From NCBI GenBank assembly GCA_017619255.1, contig JAFZSS010000202.1, forward strand, positions 1 through 17,488: 17,488 nucleotides of DNA, given 5' to 3'. The first letter of the stretch is position 1. Each line of letters opens with the position of its first letter. This DNA is from Muribaculaceae bacterium. Lineage in GTDB: Bacteria; Bacteroidota; Bacteroidia; Bacteroidales; Muribaculaceae. Positions 7,243 to 15,009 of this stretch are shown in pieces. The notes beneath the pieces were generated by a model. It had not been told where the DNA came from, searched no databases, and saw only the letters and a list, made by a program, of their open reading frames with translations. The position numbers and the translations under genes are program-made.

Positions 7243-9942
7243 TTAACGGCTAATGGACTTATTTTTTATCCACATGATGGTCTGCCCAATTAAGAATACA
7301 GGCGAAGTGCCCAGAATGATATAGAGCCAAGTCTTGAAATCGAGTGGAGCGCAATTGAACAGCGGCGAGAAGAACTGAACCAGTACAATCTGACCCACAA
7401 AAATCACCGCAGCCACGCACCAGAAGACCTTGCTGTCCTCCATGTTGTTGAAAGCCCATTTACCTGTCTCAAACGACCTGGCGTTCAGCATGTTCCAGAA
7501 CTGCAGGAACACAAACACGCTGAAGAACACACCCATCTCCTGGGGATTGATATTGGGATTGATGCCTCGCATGAACACCGGCCCGCCATTGGCTTCTCGC
7601 ACAAAATAATAGTACAGGCCTATCATCAGCACGGCAAACACCATGCCGCTGATGAGGATGAAACGCATCATTGTCTGGGTGATGATGCTCGCGTGGGAAT
7701 CGCGCGGTTTGCGGCGCATGAGCACACTGTTAGGCGGCAACGAGGCCAGAGCCAATGCTGCGAAAGTGTCCATGATGAGGTTCACCCACAACATCTGAGT
7801 CACCGTGAGAGCAGGTTGCTTGCTGAAAAACGAGCAAATGGCCACCACCAGGCAGGCGCACACATTGACGGCCAGCTGGAAGAGGATGAAACGCTGGATG
7901 TTGCTATAGAGCGAACGGCCCCACAGCACGGCCTTGTTGATACTGGCAAAGGAATTGTCGAGGATAGTGATGTCGCTCGCCTCCTTGGCAACAGCGGTGC
8001 CGTCGCCCATCGACATACCCACCTGGGCAGCGTTGAGAGCGGGCGCGTCGTTAGTGCCATCGCCTGTCACAGCAACGACTTCTCCCTGCTGCTGCAGCAG
8101 GCGCACGAGGCGCGCCTTGTCATCAGGACGGGCACGCGCCATGATTTTGATAGATGCAGCGCGTTGGGCAGCCTCATCATCGCTCAATGCAGCAAAATCG
8201 GGACCGTTGATGATGGCGTCATCACCGTCGGCATCAGTCCACAGACCTACCTGTCGCCCGATTTCACGGGCAGTGGGGCCAGTATCTCCAGTCACAATCT
8301 TCACCTTCACACCGGCATTGCGGCAGTCGGTAATAGCGGCCGGTACATCCGAACGCACAGGGTCGCTGATAGCGACGATACCCACGAATGTCAAGGCAGG
8401 AACATCTCCTGCCTTCAAGCGCGCTACGACATCAGTCGGCTTGGCATCGGCTGGCAAAACGCAAAATGCGAATGCCAGAGTGCGCATTGCCTTGGATTGA
8501 TATACAGCGAGTTCGTCGGCCACCTTTTCAGATGGCACATCACCCAAAGCATCTTGGCACAGGCCCATCACAATCTCGGGAGCGCCCTTCACCAACAACA
8601 GACGCTGGCCGATGGCGCTGTCAATGACCGTGGCCATATACTTGGTCATCGTCGAGAAAGGCATCTGAGCCAAAGGCTCGCTGTTGTCACGCAGTGACAT
8701 ATAGTCCACGCCGGCGTCACGGAGCCACAGCAACAAGGCTCCCTCGGTGGGATTGCCCAGCGCCACGACCTCATCGGGATTGCTATCGTCAAGGAAAGCA
8801 GTGCTGTTGCAGGCGATGCTCTCGCCCACAATCGTGCCTATATCATCGTCACCGAGCGTGCCGCTGTCGGCCATGCCATAAAAATGTGCCTGATAGACCT
8901 GCATCTTGTTCTGCGTCAGTGTGCCGGTCTTATCAGTACAGATAACGGTAGCGGCTCCCATAGTCTCACAAGCGTGCATGCGGCGCACCAGGTTGTTGTG
9001 CTTCAGCATTTTGCGCATGCTCAATGCCAGCGACAGGGTGACACTCATGGGCAGCCCCTCGGGCACCGACACAACGATGAGGGTGACGGCCAGCATTACC
9101 GTCTCAATGAAATACTGAGCCGTTTCCACGGCACTCTCTGGAGTCGAAATAAAGAATTCTATCAGACGGCCCAACACCAGCAAACCCGCCATGACATAAC
9201 TGCCGTAGGATATCACGCGGCCCAAACGGTCAAGCTGCTGGGTCAACGGGGTTTTGATATTATTATCAATCTGAGCATCGCGGTAGATCTTACCATATTC
9301 AGTCTGATCACCCACGCGCTCAACCCGCATCACAGCATTGCCTTCCAGGACAGTACTGCCACGCAGCAATTGGTTGACGGGATAGGTGGCTTCCTGACTG
9401 GAAATGCCTGTCTCGTGGGTCTTCCAAGACGAAGGCTCGCCAGTGAAGGAACTCTCATCAACAGTCAAGGTAAAACTCTCAATAACAGTTCCGTCGGCCG
9501 GTACTTTTTCTCCCGTGTCCAAAATGACGATATCGCCCACTACAATGTCGTGGCGAGGCACCTGAGTGATGTGACCCGAGCGCAGAACCTTGACCTTGAC
9601 ACTATCATCGGTCTGATTAAGCAGACGGAATTTCTTATTGGCATTGACCTCGACCAGGAAGCCTACCAGAGTGGCCAGCACAATCGCCAGGAAAACACCC
9701 AGAGGCTCAAAGAAGATAGCGAGCCCCATGCCCAAGCCGAAATATTCATATAGGGACAAACCCACTGACAGCATTAATGCCACCAGCAGTATCTTAATGA
9801 GCGGGTCATTAAATTTCTTAACGAATTGCCGCCATAACGGTTCATGCTCAGGCGGCGTAATGATGTTGGACCCATATCGCTGCCGGCTAGCAATCACTTG
9901 CTCGGCAGTCAATCCAGTATCTTGTCTCTTCTTTTTAGCCAT
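7243..9942 (-). CDS. Calcium-translocating P-type ATPase (PMCA type)
   Basis: This 899-residue type II P-type ATPase is predicted to pump Ca2+ out of the cytoplasm at the inner membrane. Visible elements in order: an N-terminal cation-ATPase region; transmembrane hairpin M1/M2 (about 45-105); actuator loop with SFTGEPSS; M3/M4 with the ion-binding VPEGLP; phosphorylation site ICTDKTGTLT with Asp337; nucleotide domain with KGAPE; hinge VTGDGTNDAPALNAAQVG; and M5-M10. M6 has NLIMDTFAALALA, with the Asn and Asp used for Ca2+ in PMCA-type pumps. The following residues are SLPP rather than the common TEPP. The length fits bacterial PMCA-type pumps. Other cations such as Mn2+ cannot be excluded. 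A terminator separates it from the glycosyltransferase upstream, so it should have its own promoter, but no clear TAnnTTTG was found in 9943-10000. Confidence 0.9.
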   Translation of the reverse strand: MAKKKRQDTGLTAEQVIASRQRYGSNIITPPEHEPLWRQFVKKFNDPLIKILLVALMLSVGLSLYEYFGLGMGLAIFFEPLGVFLAIVLATLVGFLVEVNANKKFRLLNQTDDSVKVKVLRSGHITQVPRHDIVVGDIVILDTGEKVPADGTVIESFTLTVDESSFTGEPSSWKTHETGISSQEATYPVNQLLRGSTVLEGNAVMRVERVGDQTEYGKIYRDAQIDNNIKTPLTQQLDRLGRVISYGSYVMAGLLVLGRLIEFFISTPESAVETAQYFIETVMLAVTLIVVSVPEGLPMSVTLSLALSMRKMLKHNNLVRRMHACETMGAATVICTDKTGTLTQNKMQVYQAHFYGMADSGTLGDDDIGTIVGESIACNSTAFLDDSNPDEVVALGNPTEGALLLWLRDAGVDYMSLRDNSEPLAQMPFSTMTKYMATVIDSAIGQRLLLVKGAPEIVMGLCQDALGDVPSEKVADELAVYQSKAMRTLAFAFCVLPADAKPTDVVARLKAGDVPALTFVGIVAISDPVRSDVPAAITDCRNAGVKVKIVTGDTGPTAREIGRQVGLWTDADGDDAIINGPDFAALSDDEAAQRAASIKIMARARPDDKARLVRLLQQQGEVVAVTGDGTNDAPALNAAQVGMSMGDGTAVAKEASDITILDNSFASINKAVLWGRSLYSNIQRFILFQLAVNVCACLVVAICSFFSKQPALTVTQMLWVNLIMDTFAALALASLPPNSVLMRRKPRDSHASIITQTMMRFILISGMVFAVLMIGLYYYFVREANGGPVFMRGINPNINPQEMGVFFSVFVFLQFWNMLNARSFETGKWAFNNMEDSKVFWCVAAVIFVGQIVLVQFFSPLFNCAPLDFKTWLYIILGTSPVFLIGQTIMWIKNKSISR

Positions 9943-9974
9943 CAGGTAGTTTAAAATTCTTTCTCAATGAAACA

Positions 9975-9987
9975 CATCAAGTTGATG
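9975..9987. promoter_or_regulatory. 13-bp palindrome upstream of the Ca2+ ATPase
   Basis: CATCAA-G-TTGATG is a perfect 6-bp inverted repeat around one base, 33 nt before the ATPase start codon. It could be an operator, but a short palindrome can arise by chance. Confidence 0.3.
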
Positions 9988-10000
9988 CAATTACCATGCC

Positions 10001-10046
10001 AAAAAAAACGGACTTGCTTCAAACATGCTGTTTGTATCAAATCCGT
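10001..10046 (-). terminator. Strong intrinsic terminator of the glycosyltransferase gene
   Basis: ACGGACTTG (10008-10016) pairs with CAAATCCGT (10038-10046) with one wobble. An inner stem CAAACA (10020-10025) pairs with TGTTTG (10029-10034) around a 3-nt loop. On the minus strand eight T follow (10008-10001). Confidence 0.9.
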
Positions 10047-10060
10047 CACATATCCTTAAC

Positions 10061-10831
10061 TTATGTCGTGAGCTGTTTGGGCTGCGGACGGCGTGTAAAG
10101 CGTTTCTTATTGAAAATCGAATCCCAACGCAGCTTGATTACACCCCACAGTGCCTCAAAGAAGATACTGCTGTTCATCTTGCTCGTTCCCAACACACGGT
10201 TCACAAAAACGATGGGGACCTCCTTAATCACAAAACCTAAGCGATGGGCGGTGAATTTCATTTCAATCTGGAAAGCATACCCCTTGAACTCGATAGCATC
10301 CAGGTCAATCGCCTGGAGCACCTCGCGCTTATAGCAAACGAAACCAGCCGTCGCATCCTTCACATTCATGCCCGTGATCAAGCGCACATAGGCCGACGCG
10401 TAATAGCTCATCAGCATCCTGCCCATGGGCCAGTTCACGACATTCACACCCGATATGTAACGCGAACCCACCGACACATCGGCAGCCCCACTGGCACAGG
10501 TATTTTGCAGCTCGGGCAACTTGTCGACGGGATGCGAGAAATCGGCATCCATCTCGATAATGTACCCATAATCACGCTCGAGCGCCCACTTGAAGCCGGC
10601 AATATAGGCTGTGCCCAACCCCTGCTTGCCTTCACGCTTCAGGATATGAACACGCTCTGGCTGCTCTGCGATGATCGACTCCACGATTGCGCCAGTTCCA
10701 TCAGGAGAATTGTCATCGACAATGAGCACATCGAACTGGTGCTCATTGACATTGAGCACGGCAGCGATGATGGCCCTGATGTTTTCCTTCTCATTATAAG
10801 TAGGAATAATTACTAAACTGTCTGACTTCAT
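10061..10831 (-). CDS. Polyprenol-phosphate mannose synthase-like GT2 glycosyltransferase
   Basis: This 256-residue GT-A family 2 enzyme has VIIPTYNEKENI near the start, VDDNSPDGTG, KQGLGTAYIAGFKWAL, and the metal-binding EMDADFSHP. VGSRYISG and the later KGYAFQIEMK region are typical of dolichol/polyprenol-phosphate mannose synthases. Family members transfer a sugar, usually mannose from GDP-mannose, to a polyprenyl phosphate at the cytoplasmic face of the inner membrane. The product serves as donor for cell-envelope or protein glycosylation. It has no C-terminal transmembrane segments, as in the short soluble type of the family; the last ~20 residues are basic (KKRFTRRPQPK). It has its own promoter and terminator and is therefore probably monocistronic. 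The donor sugar cannot be read from sequence. Confidence 0.88.
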   Translation of the reverse strand: MKSDSLVIIPTYNEKENIRAIIAAVLNVNEHQFDVLIVDDNSPDGTGAIVESIIAEQPERVHILKREGKQGLGTAYIAGFKWALERDYGYIIEMDADFSHPVDKLPELQNTCASGAADVSVGSRYISGVNVVNWPMGRMLMSYYASAYVRLITGMNVKDATAGFVCYKREVLQAIDLDAIEFKGYAFQIEMKFTAHRLGFVIKEVPIVFVNRVLGTSKMNSSIFFEALWGVIKLRWDSIFNKKRFTRRPQPKQLTT

Positions 10832-10874
10832 TGGTGCTTGTAATAAAAATCGTGTGGTCTTAACTTTTAAACGG

Positions 10875-10906
10875 CAAAGGTAATGCTAATCGGGTGAAAT
10901 ACCAAA
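10875..10906 (-). promoter_or_regulatory. Promoter for the glycosyltransferase
   Basis: On the minus strand TACCTTTG (10882-10875) is an exact -7 element, with TTTG (10906-10903) 20 nt upstream. The leader would be about 35-40 nt. Confidence 0.75.
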
Positions 10907-10961
10907 TATAATTGAGATTTTCCTGCACAACCTTTTTTAGTGAACGCCAAATTTACAAAAA

Positions 10962-11024
10962 AATTACATGAAATCACCCATCCATGCTGACATATTGTGA
11001 TTTTTTACCGTATTTCATGCAATT
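10962..11024. repeat. Interrupted inverted repeat in the divergent promoter region
   Basis: AATTACATGAAAT (10962-10974) is matched by ATTTCATGCAATT (11012-11024), 12 of 13 positions complementary, 37 nt apart. Within it AAATCAC (10971-10977) can pair with GTGATTT (10997-11003), followed by T-rich sequence. The two pairings share bases 10971-10974, so they compete. The role is unknown; it could be a binding site or a short transcript's terminator. Confidence 0.45.
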
Positions 11025-11114
11025 GGACCCAGAAGATTAACTTTTATTGATATAATCAACCATGACTTTCTTCACTTGGGTGGATAATTAAAAATCCTAA
11101 AAAACCGGCCAATT

Positions 11115-11146
11115 ATTGCCAACATGCAGAAAAAGCAGTAACTTCG
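11115..11146 (+). promoter_or_regulatory. Probable promoter of the DUF1599-to-YbjN operon
   Basis: TAACTTCG (11139-11146) differs from TAnnTTTG at one position. ATTG (11115-11118) stands for the TTTG element with a 20-nt spacer. It lies about 30 nt before the first start codon and is weaker than the other promoters in this window. Confidence 0.55.
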
Positions 11147-11175
11147 CAAGTTAAAAATAACATTCGAGACTCAAA

Positions 11176-11724
11176 ATGCAGAACACAAGCAAACAATATG
11201 ACGAAGTCATCGCCCAATGCCGCGAATTGTTCATTAACAAGATGAAGGACTATGGTCCCTCGTGGCGCATCCTCAGGCCACGCTCGGTGACCGACCAGAT
11301 TTTCATTAAGGCAAAACGCATTCGCACCCTTGAACTCAACGGCGAGACCAAAGTGGGTGAAGGCATCTGGCCCGAGTTCGTGGGCATCATCAATTATGGC
11401 ATCATTGGGCTCATCCAACTCAAACTGGGATACAGCGACATCGTTGATATCACCGCCGAACACGCCCTGCAGCTGTATGACAAACTCATCGCCGAAACCA
11501 AGGCACTGATGATTGCCAAGAACACCGACTATGGCGAGGCCTGGCGCGATATGCGCATCTCGAGCTATACCGACCTGATCCTGACCAAGGTCCAGCGCAC
11601 TAAGGAAATTGAGAACCACGATGGCGCCACTCTTGTAAGCGAGGGCATTGACGCCAACTATCAGGACATGATTAACTACAGCGTGTTCGCGCTCATCAAG
11701 CACAATGAAACGCTTCAAGCCTGA
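11176..11724 (+). CDS. DUF1599 (nucleotide modification associated domain 1) protein
   Basis: The protein is 182 residues with two similar halves. KMKDYGPSWRILRPRSVTDQ in the first half lines up with KNTDYGEAWRDMRISSYTDL in the second. Each is followed by a Lys/Arg-rich helix, then GxxIxxxxxxIINYGIIGLI or the corresponding GIDANYQDMINYSVFALI. This tandem structure and length fit the DUF1599 family of Bacteroidetes. The family has been linked by domain context to nucleotide or base modification, but I know of no firmly established activity. No signal peptide is present, so it is cytoplasmic. It is the first gene of a four-gene operon, 31 nt before the DoxX-like gene. As I recall, this pair of genes is also adjacent in Bacteroides. 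The family call is good; the function is unknown. Confidence 0.8.
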   Translation: MQNTSKQYDEVIAQCRELFINKMKDYGPSWRILRPRSVTDQIFIKAKRIRTLELNGETKVGEGIWPEFVGIINYGIIGLIQLKLGYSDIVDITAEHALQLYDKLIAETKALMIAKNTDYGEAWRDMRISSYTDLILTKVQRTKEIENHDGATLVSEGIDANYQDMINYSVFALIKHNETLQA

Positions 11725-11735
11725 AAACCAACGAC

Positions 11736-11758
11736 TAAATACTGACGATTAAAGAATG
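11736..11758 (+). repeat. 7-nt-spaced stop array between DUF1599 and DoxX-like genes
   Basis: TAA at 11736, TGA at 11743 and TAA at 11750 are exactly seven apart, and the T of the next start codon (11757) keeps the phase. The DUF1599 gene itself stops earlier, at 11722-11724. Confidence 0.6.
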
Positions 11759-13105
11759 ACCCTGAAAGCCCTGATCAACGCTGTTAAACATGAGAAATGG
11801 TGCCGTCTGTTGACGGTGCTCATGCGTCTCGTTGTGGGCGGCGTGTTCATCTTCTCGGGATTCACCAAGGGTGTTGACCCGTGGGGCACCGGCTACAAAA
11901 TCACCGATTATCTGACAGCACTGGGGATGGGACAATGGTTGCCAGCAGCCTTTTTCATCGCCGTGGCGCTTGCCGCCCTCGAGTTCATGTTGGGTATCGC
12001 TATCGCCCTTGGTGCCTATCGCCGCAGCGCACCCATTGTTGCACTGGCACTGTTGCTGGTGTTGACACCGCTCACGCTATGGCTCGCTGTCACAGGCGTC
12101 GTGCCTGACTGCGGATGTTTTGGCGACGCGCTGCACCTGAGCAATTGGGCCACATTCTTTAAAAACCTGTTGTTGCTGTTGGGCATCATCTACCTGCTGA
12201 TGTTCAACAAATCACTACCTGGTGTCTATGGCCCCGCCGTGCAGTGGATAGTTATGGCGTTGTCATTCGCCTTTGTGATGGCTGTGGCCTATTACGGTTA
12301 TTTCCAACAGCCGCTCATTGATTACCGCCCCTACCCCGTCGGCACTCGGCTGGTATCCTCCGAAATCGATGATGATGAGAAGGCCAGCGAAGATGAATTC
12401 ATCTTTATTTACAGCAAGGACGGCAAGGAAGAGCAATTCACCATAGACAACATCCCCGATGAGGATGACGGCTGGGAATATGTCACCCGCTTCCACGCTA
12501 ACCGCCCACAGGGCAAAGTCATCATACAGAAACCAGCAGGAGGCAGCATCGCCATCCTTGATGATGAGGGTAACAACATTGCCATTGATGTGCTTACCGA
12601 GCAACGGAACACACTGTTGCTGCTCATGCCGGACCTGCCACAGGTGGGCCTGGTCAACTCCTATGCCATCAATGAGTTTTACGATGCCGCAACGGTAGCC
12701 GATGTCAATTTCGTCGGTCTCACGCCCGCCGCCGAAGAGGAAATCGAGCGATGGAAAGACATTTCCATGGCCTCTTATCCTATCTACAACATGGATGACA
12801 GCGAGCTGAAGATGGTTGCCCGCGGCAATCCCGCATTGGTCTATCTGCAGGACGGTGTCATCATCTGGAAGCGTACGCTCTCGTCACTCAGTAGCGTGGA
12901 GCAACCCGCGGAGTTCGCGGCGATGGGCCTGGACAGTGACAAGATACTGACCAAGCTGCAATTGGCCTATTTGGCAGCACTGCTGGCCCTGCTCGTGCTC
13001 AACCGCACCCATGTGCTTATCAGGCGTCTCTTCTTCAAGAGAAAAGCCCTTGCTGACAGCAACGAGGAATTAGAGATTAGCAATGATTTAGATACTAACG
13101 ACTAG
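11756..13105 (+). CDS. BT_3928-type DoxX/MauE-like membrane protein with thioredoxin-like domain
   Basis: The protein is 449 residues. About five transmembrane segments fill residues 17-180, beginning with the DoxX-like RLVVGGVFIFSGFTKGVDPWGT. The CGCF motif (Cys119 and Cys121, in PDCGCFGD) resembles the paired cysteines of MauE-type redox membrane proteins. Residues about 185-400 lie outside the membrane. Their part from about 285, with RNTLLLLMPDLP and GNPALVYLQDGVIIWKRTL, looks like a thioredoxin fold that keeps the cis-proline strand but lacks a CxxC. A further membrane segment lies near 405-423. I infer a role in envelope thiol-disulfide or quinone-linked redox chemistry; this is not proven. 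The last 12-13 residues (ELEISNDLDTND) are encoded by a 7-nt-spaced stop array, so the tail may be a late addition. It is the second gene of the operon. Confidence 0.78.
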   Translation: MTLKALINAVKHEKWCRLLTVLMRLVVGGVFIFSGFTKGVDPWGTGYKITDYLTALGMGQWLPAAFFIAVALAALEFMLGIAIALGAYRRSAPIVALALLLVLTPLTLWLAVTGVVPDCGCFGDALHLSNWATFFKNLLLLLGIIYLLMFNKSLPGVYGPAVQWIVMALSFAFVMAVAYYGYFQQPLIDYRPYPVGTRLVSSEIDDDEKASEDEFIFIYSKDGKEEQFTIDNIPDEDDGWEYVTRFHANRPQGKVIIQKPAGGSIAILDDEGNNIAIDVLTEQRNTLLLLMPDLPQVGLVNSYAINEFYDAATVADVNFVGLTPAAEEEIERWKDISMASYPIYNMDDSELKMVARGNPALVYLQDGVIIWKRTLSSLSSVEQPAEFAAMGLDSDKILTKLQLAYLAALLALLVLNRTHVLIRRLFFKRKALADSNEELEISNDLDTND

Positions 13106-13122
13106 CAATAAATACTAAACAT
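13067..13122 (+). repeat. Longest 7-nt-spaced stop array, overlapping the DoxX-like gene end
   Basis: TAG or TAA begins at 13071, 13078, 13089, 13096, 13103, 13109 and 13116, mostly 6-7 nt apart with one 11-nt gap. The first four are out of the DoxX frame; the fifth, at 13103, is its stop. The array continues to the next start codon at 13123. Confidence 0.6.
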
Positions 13123-14982
13123 ATGATACTCAAAAAAGGACAAATCATCGACGGCAAGTGGAATGTGGTTTACCTCATCAAGGAAAACCCCTATGTTGAG
13201 AGTTATCGTGTAGAGGACGAGAGCGGCAATCCCTATTTCATGAAAATCTACCGTCTCAAGAACACCCCCGACAAGCTCATCGAGGGAGGAGAGGTCACCG
13301 AAATAGCCACATGCCGACAGCTCAGCCACAAGAACATTGTGAGCTACATCGCCGACGGCAAGTACAACGACAAGACCGGTGAATGCCCCTACCTGATTGC
13401 CACTTATTTCAGCGGAGAGTTGCTGAGTGAGATGCTACAACGCGAGGGAAAACTTGACCGAGAGACAGCAGTGAAAATCTTTCTGGAGATGCTTCAGGGA
13501 CTGCAATATCTCCATGAACAACCAGGCGTGCTCCTTCATAACGACATCAACCCCACCAATGTCATGCTCAGCAGCAAGACCGGTGGCGTTGCCGAACTCA
13601 TCGACTTGGGACACATTTCTCCCTGTTTCATGGGGAATGCGCCGTTTGACACGGCCGACTTGGACCCGCGTTACGCCAGCGGACAGTCCTTCATGGGCAA
13701 ATATGACGAACTCAACGACATCTTTGCCGCTACTGCAGTGTTCTACAAGATGCTCACCGGTCGTGAGCCATGGGATGTGGAATTCTCGCAAGGAATGTCA
13801 CGCAAGGAAAAAATACGCCTTGTGCAGAAGGCTCGTAAGGAACAAGGAGAAATCGATGTCAAGGACATCGAGGACGAGAAACTCAAAACCATCATTCAGG
13901 CCGGAATGGCATTGGCCTACAATGACCGCTTAGCCAGCGTCGATGAACTGATTGAGCTGCTTGTCGACGACGAGGACGGAGAAGAAGCCGAAGAGTTGCG
14001 CAAACAGATTGCGGCACGACAGGCTCAACGCATCCGTGAGCAGGAAGAACAGACAGAGGATGAGGCAAATTCACATCGTGGAGGTTCCACCAGGGCTGCT
14101 GACCCGATGACCAGTGCCAATGTGGAAATCAAGCGTGGCGGCGGCAATGGATTTGCCGATATTGCAGGTATGGATGAGCTCAAGGAAATGCTCCGCAAAC
14201 GCGTCATCCTCATCCTCCAAGACAAGGAACTTGCTGAAAAGTATAAACTGACCCCGCCCAACGGCATGCTGCTGTACGGACCGCCGGGATGCGGCAAGAG
14301 TTTCTTTGCCGAGAAATTTGCCGAGGAGACGGGTTTCAACTTCATCCTTGTCAAGGCCAGCGATCTCGGCTCCATCTATGTCCATGGTTCTCAGGGTAAA
14401 ATCGCCGACCTGTTCAAGAAAGCCGAAGAGAACGCCCCCACGGTGTTATGCTTTGACGAGTTTGACGCCTTCGTCCCCAACCGCACTGGTTCCGGTTCCG
14501 ACAACAACCAGGCTGGCGAGGTCAACGAATTCCTCTCACAACTGAACAATTGCGCCAAGCGAGGCATCTTTGTCATCGCCACCAGCAACAGGCCCGACAA
14601 GGTTGACCCCGCCGTGCTGCGCACGGGCCGCATCGACAAGCAGGTATATGTGCCCATGCCCGACACCACGGCACGCAAACTCATGTTTGAGCTCTACCTC
14701 AAAGACCGCCCCTGTGACGAAATCGACAGCGATGTCCTGGCGGCCAAATCCGACGGATATGTAGCCAGCGACATCGCCTATATTGTTAATGAGGCTGCAA
14801 CCATCGCCGCCTTCAACCGCGAGCACATCACACAAGAGCTGCTGCTCAAGACCCTTGAGGGCATTAAGCCCTCGGTCAATCAAGAGCTGCTTAAGGAATA
14901 CGAGAACATGAAAGACCAGATGGAAGGCATCCAGCGCACTAACGCCCTGCCCCATGTGGGCTTCAACACCACAAACAAGTAA
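13123..14982 (+). CDS. Hanks-type (pseudo)kinase fused to a classical AAA ATPase
   Basis: The protein is 619 residues. The N-terminal ~285 residues follow a Ser/Thr kinase fold: MKIYR with Lys41 as the VAIK lysine; Glu57 or Glu60 in the C-helix; HKNIV at 69-73; HNDINPTN (139-146) in place of HRDxKxxN, keeping Asp141 and Asn146; and DLG (161-163) for DFG. No GxGxxG loop is visible, and the HRD Arg and the following Lys are both Asn, so catalysis is doubtful. An acidic/basic linker (about 285-330) leads to a classical AAA domain with Walker A GPPGCGKS (386-393), Walker B VLCFDEFDA (Asp445-Glu446), pore-loop IYVHG, sensor ATSN (Asn489), and RTGR arginine fingers (500 and 503). This is the FtsH/Vps4/p97-like type, without a protease. 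A plausible role is regulated remodelling of a protein client. It starts 17 nt after the DoxX-like gene and is followed by a YbjN-like gene. Confidence 0.88.
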   Translation: MILKKGQIIDGKWNVVYLIKENPYVESYRVEDESGNPYFMKIYRLKNTPDKLIEGGEVTEIATCRQLSHKNIVSYIADGKYNDKTGECPYLIATYFSGELLSEMLQREGKLDRETAVKIFLEMLQGLQYLHEQPGVLLHNDINPTNVMLSSKTGGVAELIDLGHISPCFMGNAPFDTADLDPRYASGQSFMGKYDELNDIFAATAVFYKMLTGREPWDVEFSQGMSRKEKIRLVQKARKEQGEIDVKDIEDEKLKTIIQAGMALAYNDRLASVDELIELLVDDEDGEEAEELRKQIAARQAQRIREQEEQTEDEANSHRGGSTRAADPMTSANVEIKRGGGNGFADIAGMDELKEMLRKRVILILQDKELAEKYKLTPPNGMLLYGPPGCGKSFFAEKFAEETGFNFILVKASDLGSIYVHGSQGKIADLFKKAEENAPTVLCFDEFDAFVPNRTGSGSDNNQAGEVNEFLSQLNNCAKRGIFVIATSNRPDKVDPAVLRTGRIDKQVYVPMPDTTARKLMFELYLKDRPCDEIDSDVLAAKSDGYVASDIAYIVNEAATIAAFNREHITQELLLKTLEGIKPSVNQELLKEYENMKDQMEGIQRTNALPHVGFNTTNK

Positions 14983-15009
14983 TTCTAAACGCTAAACAAG
15001 AATAATATG
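14980..15009 (+). repeat. Stop array between kinase-AAA and YbjN-like genes
   Basis: TAA begins at 14980 (the kinase-AAA stop), 14986, 14993 and 15003, partly with the 7-nt spacing, ahead of the start codon at 15007. Confidence 0.5.

Larger units (their letters stand above)
10832..11174. other. Divergent intergenic region
   Basis: This is a 343-bp AT-rich gap between the divergent glycosyltransferase and DUF1599 genes. It contains one promoter for each direction, a large interrupted inverted repeat (10962-11024) and a small palindrome TTGAT-ATA-ATCAA (11047-11059). No open frame with family features was seen. Confidence 0.7.

Noticed and set aside
6103..9753. Long plus-strand open frames (338, 334 and 289 codons) opposite the secreted protein and the Ca2+ ATPase
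   Set aside because: All lie opposite strong genes with clear motifs, and show His/Arg/Gln-rich sequence without domains or promoters.
9943..10000. A TAnnTTTG promoter for the Ca2+ ATPase
   Set aside because: No match with at most one mismatch and a proper TTTG at 19-21 nt was found, although a promoter is expected after the upstream terminator.
13123..14982. The AAA domain as an FtsH-type protease
   Set aside because: The AAA motifs are of this type, but no HExxH zinc motif or N-terminal membrane segments are present.
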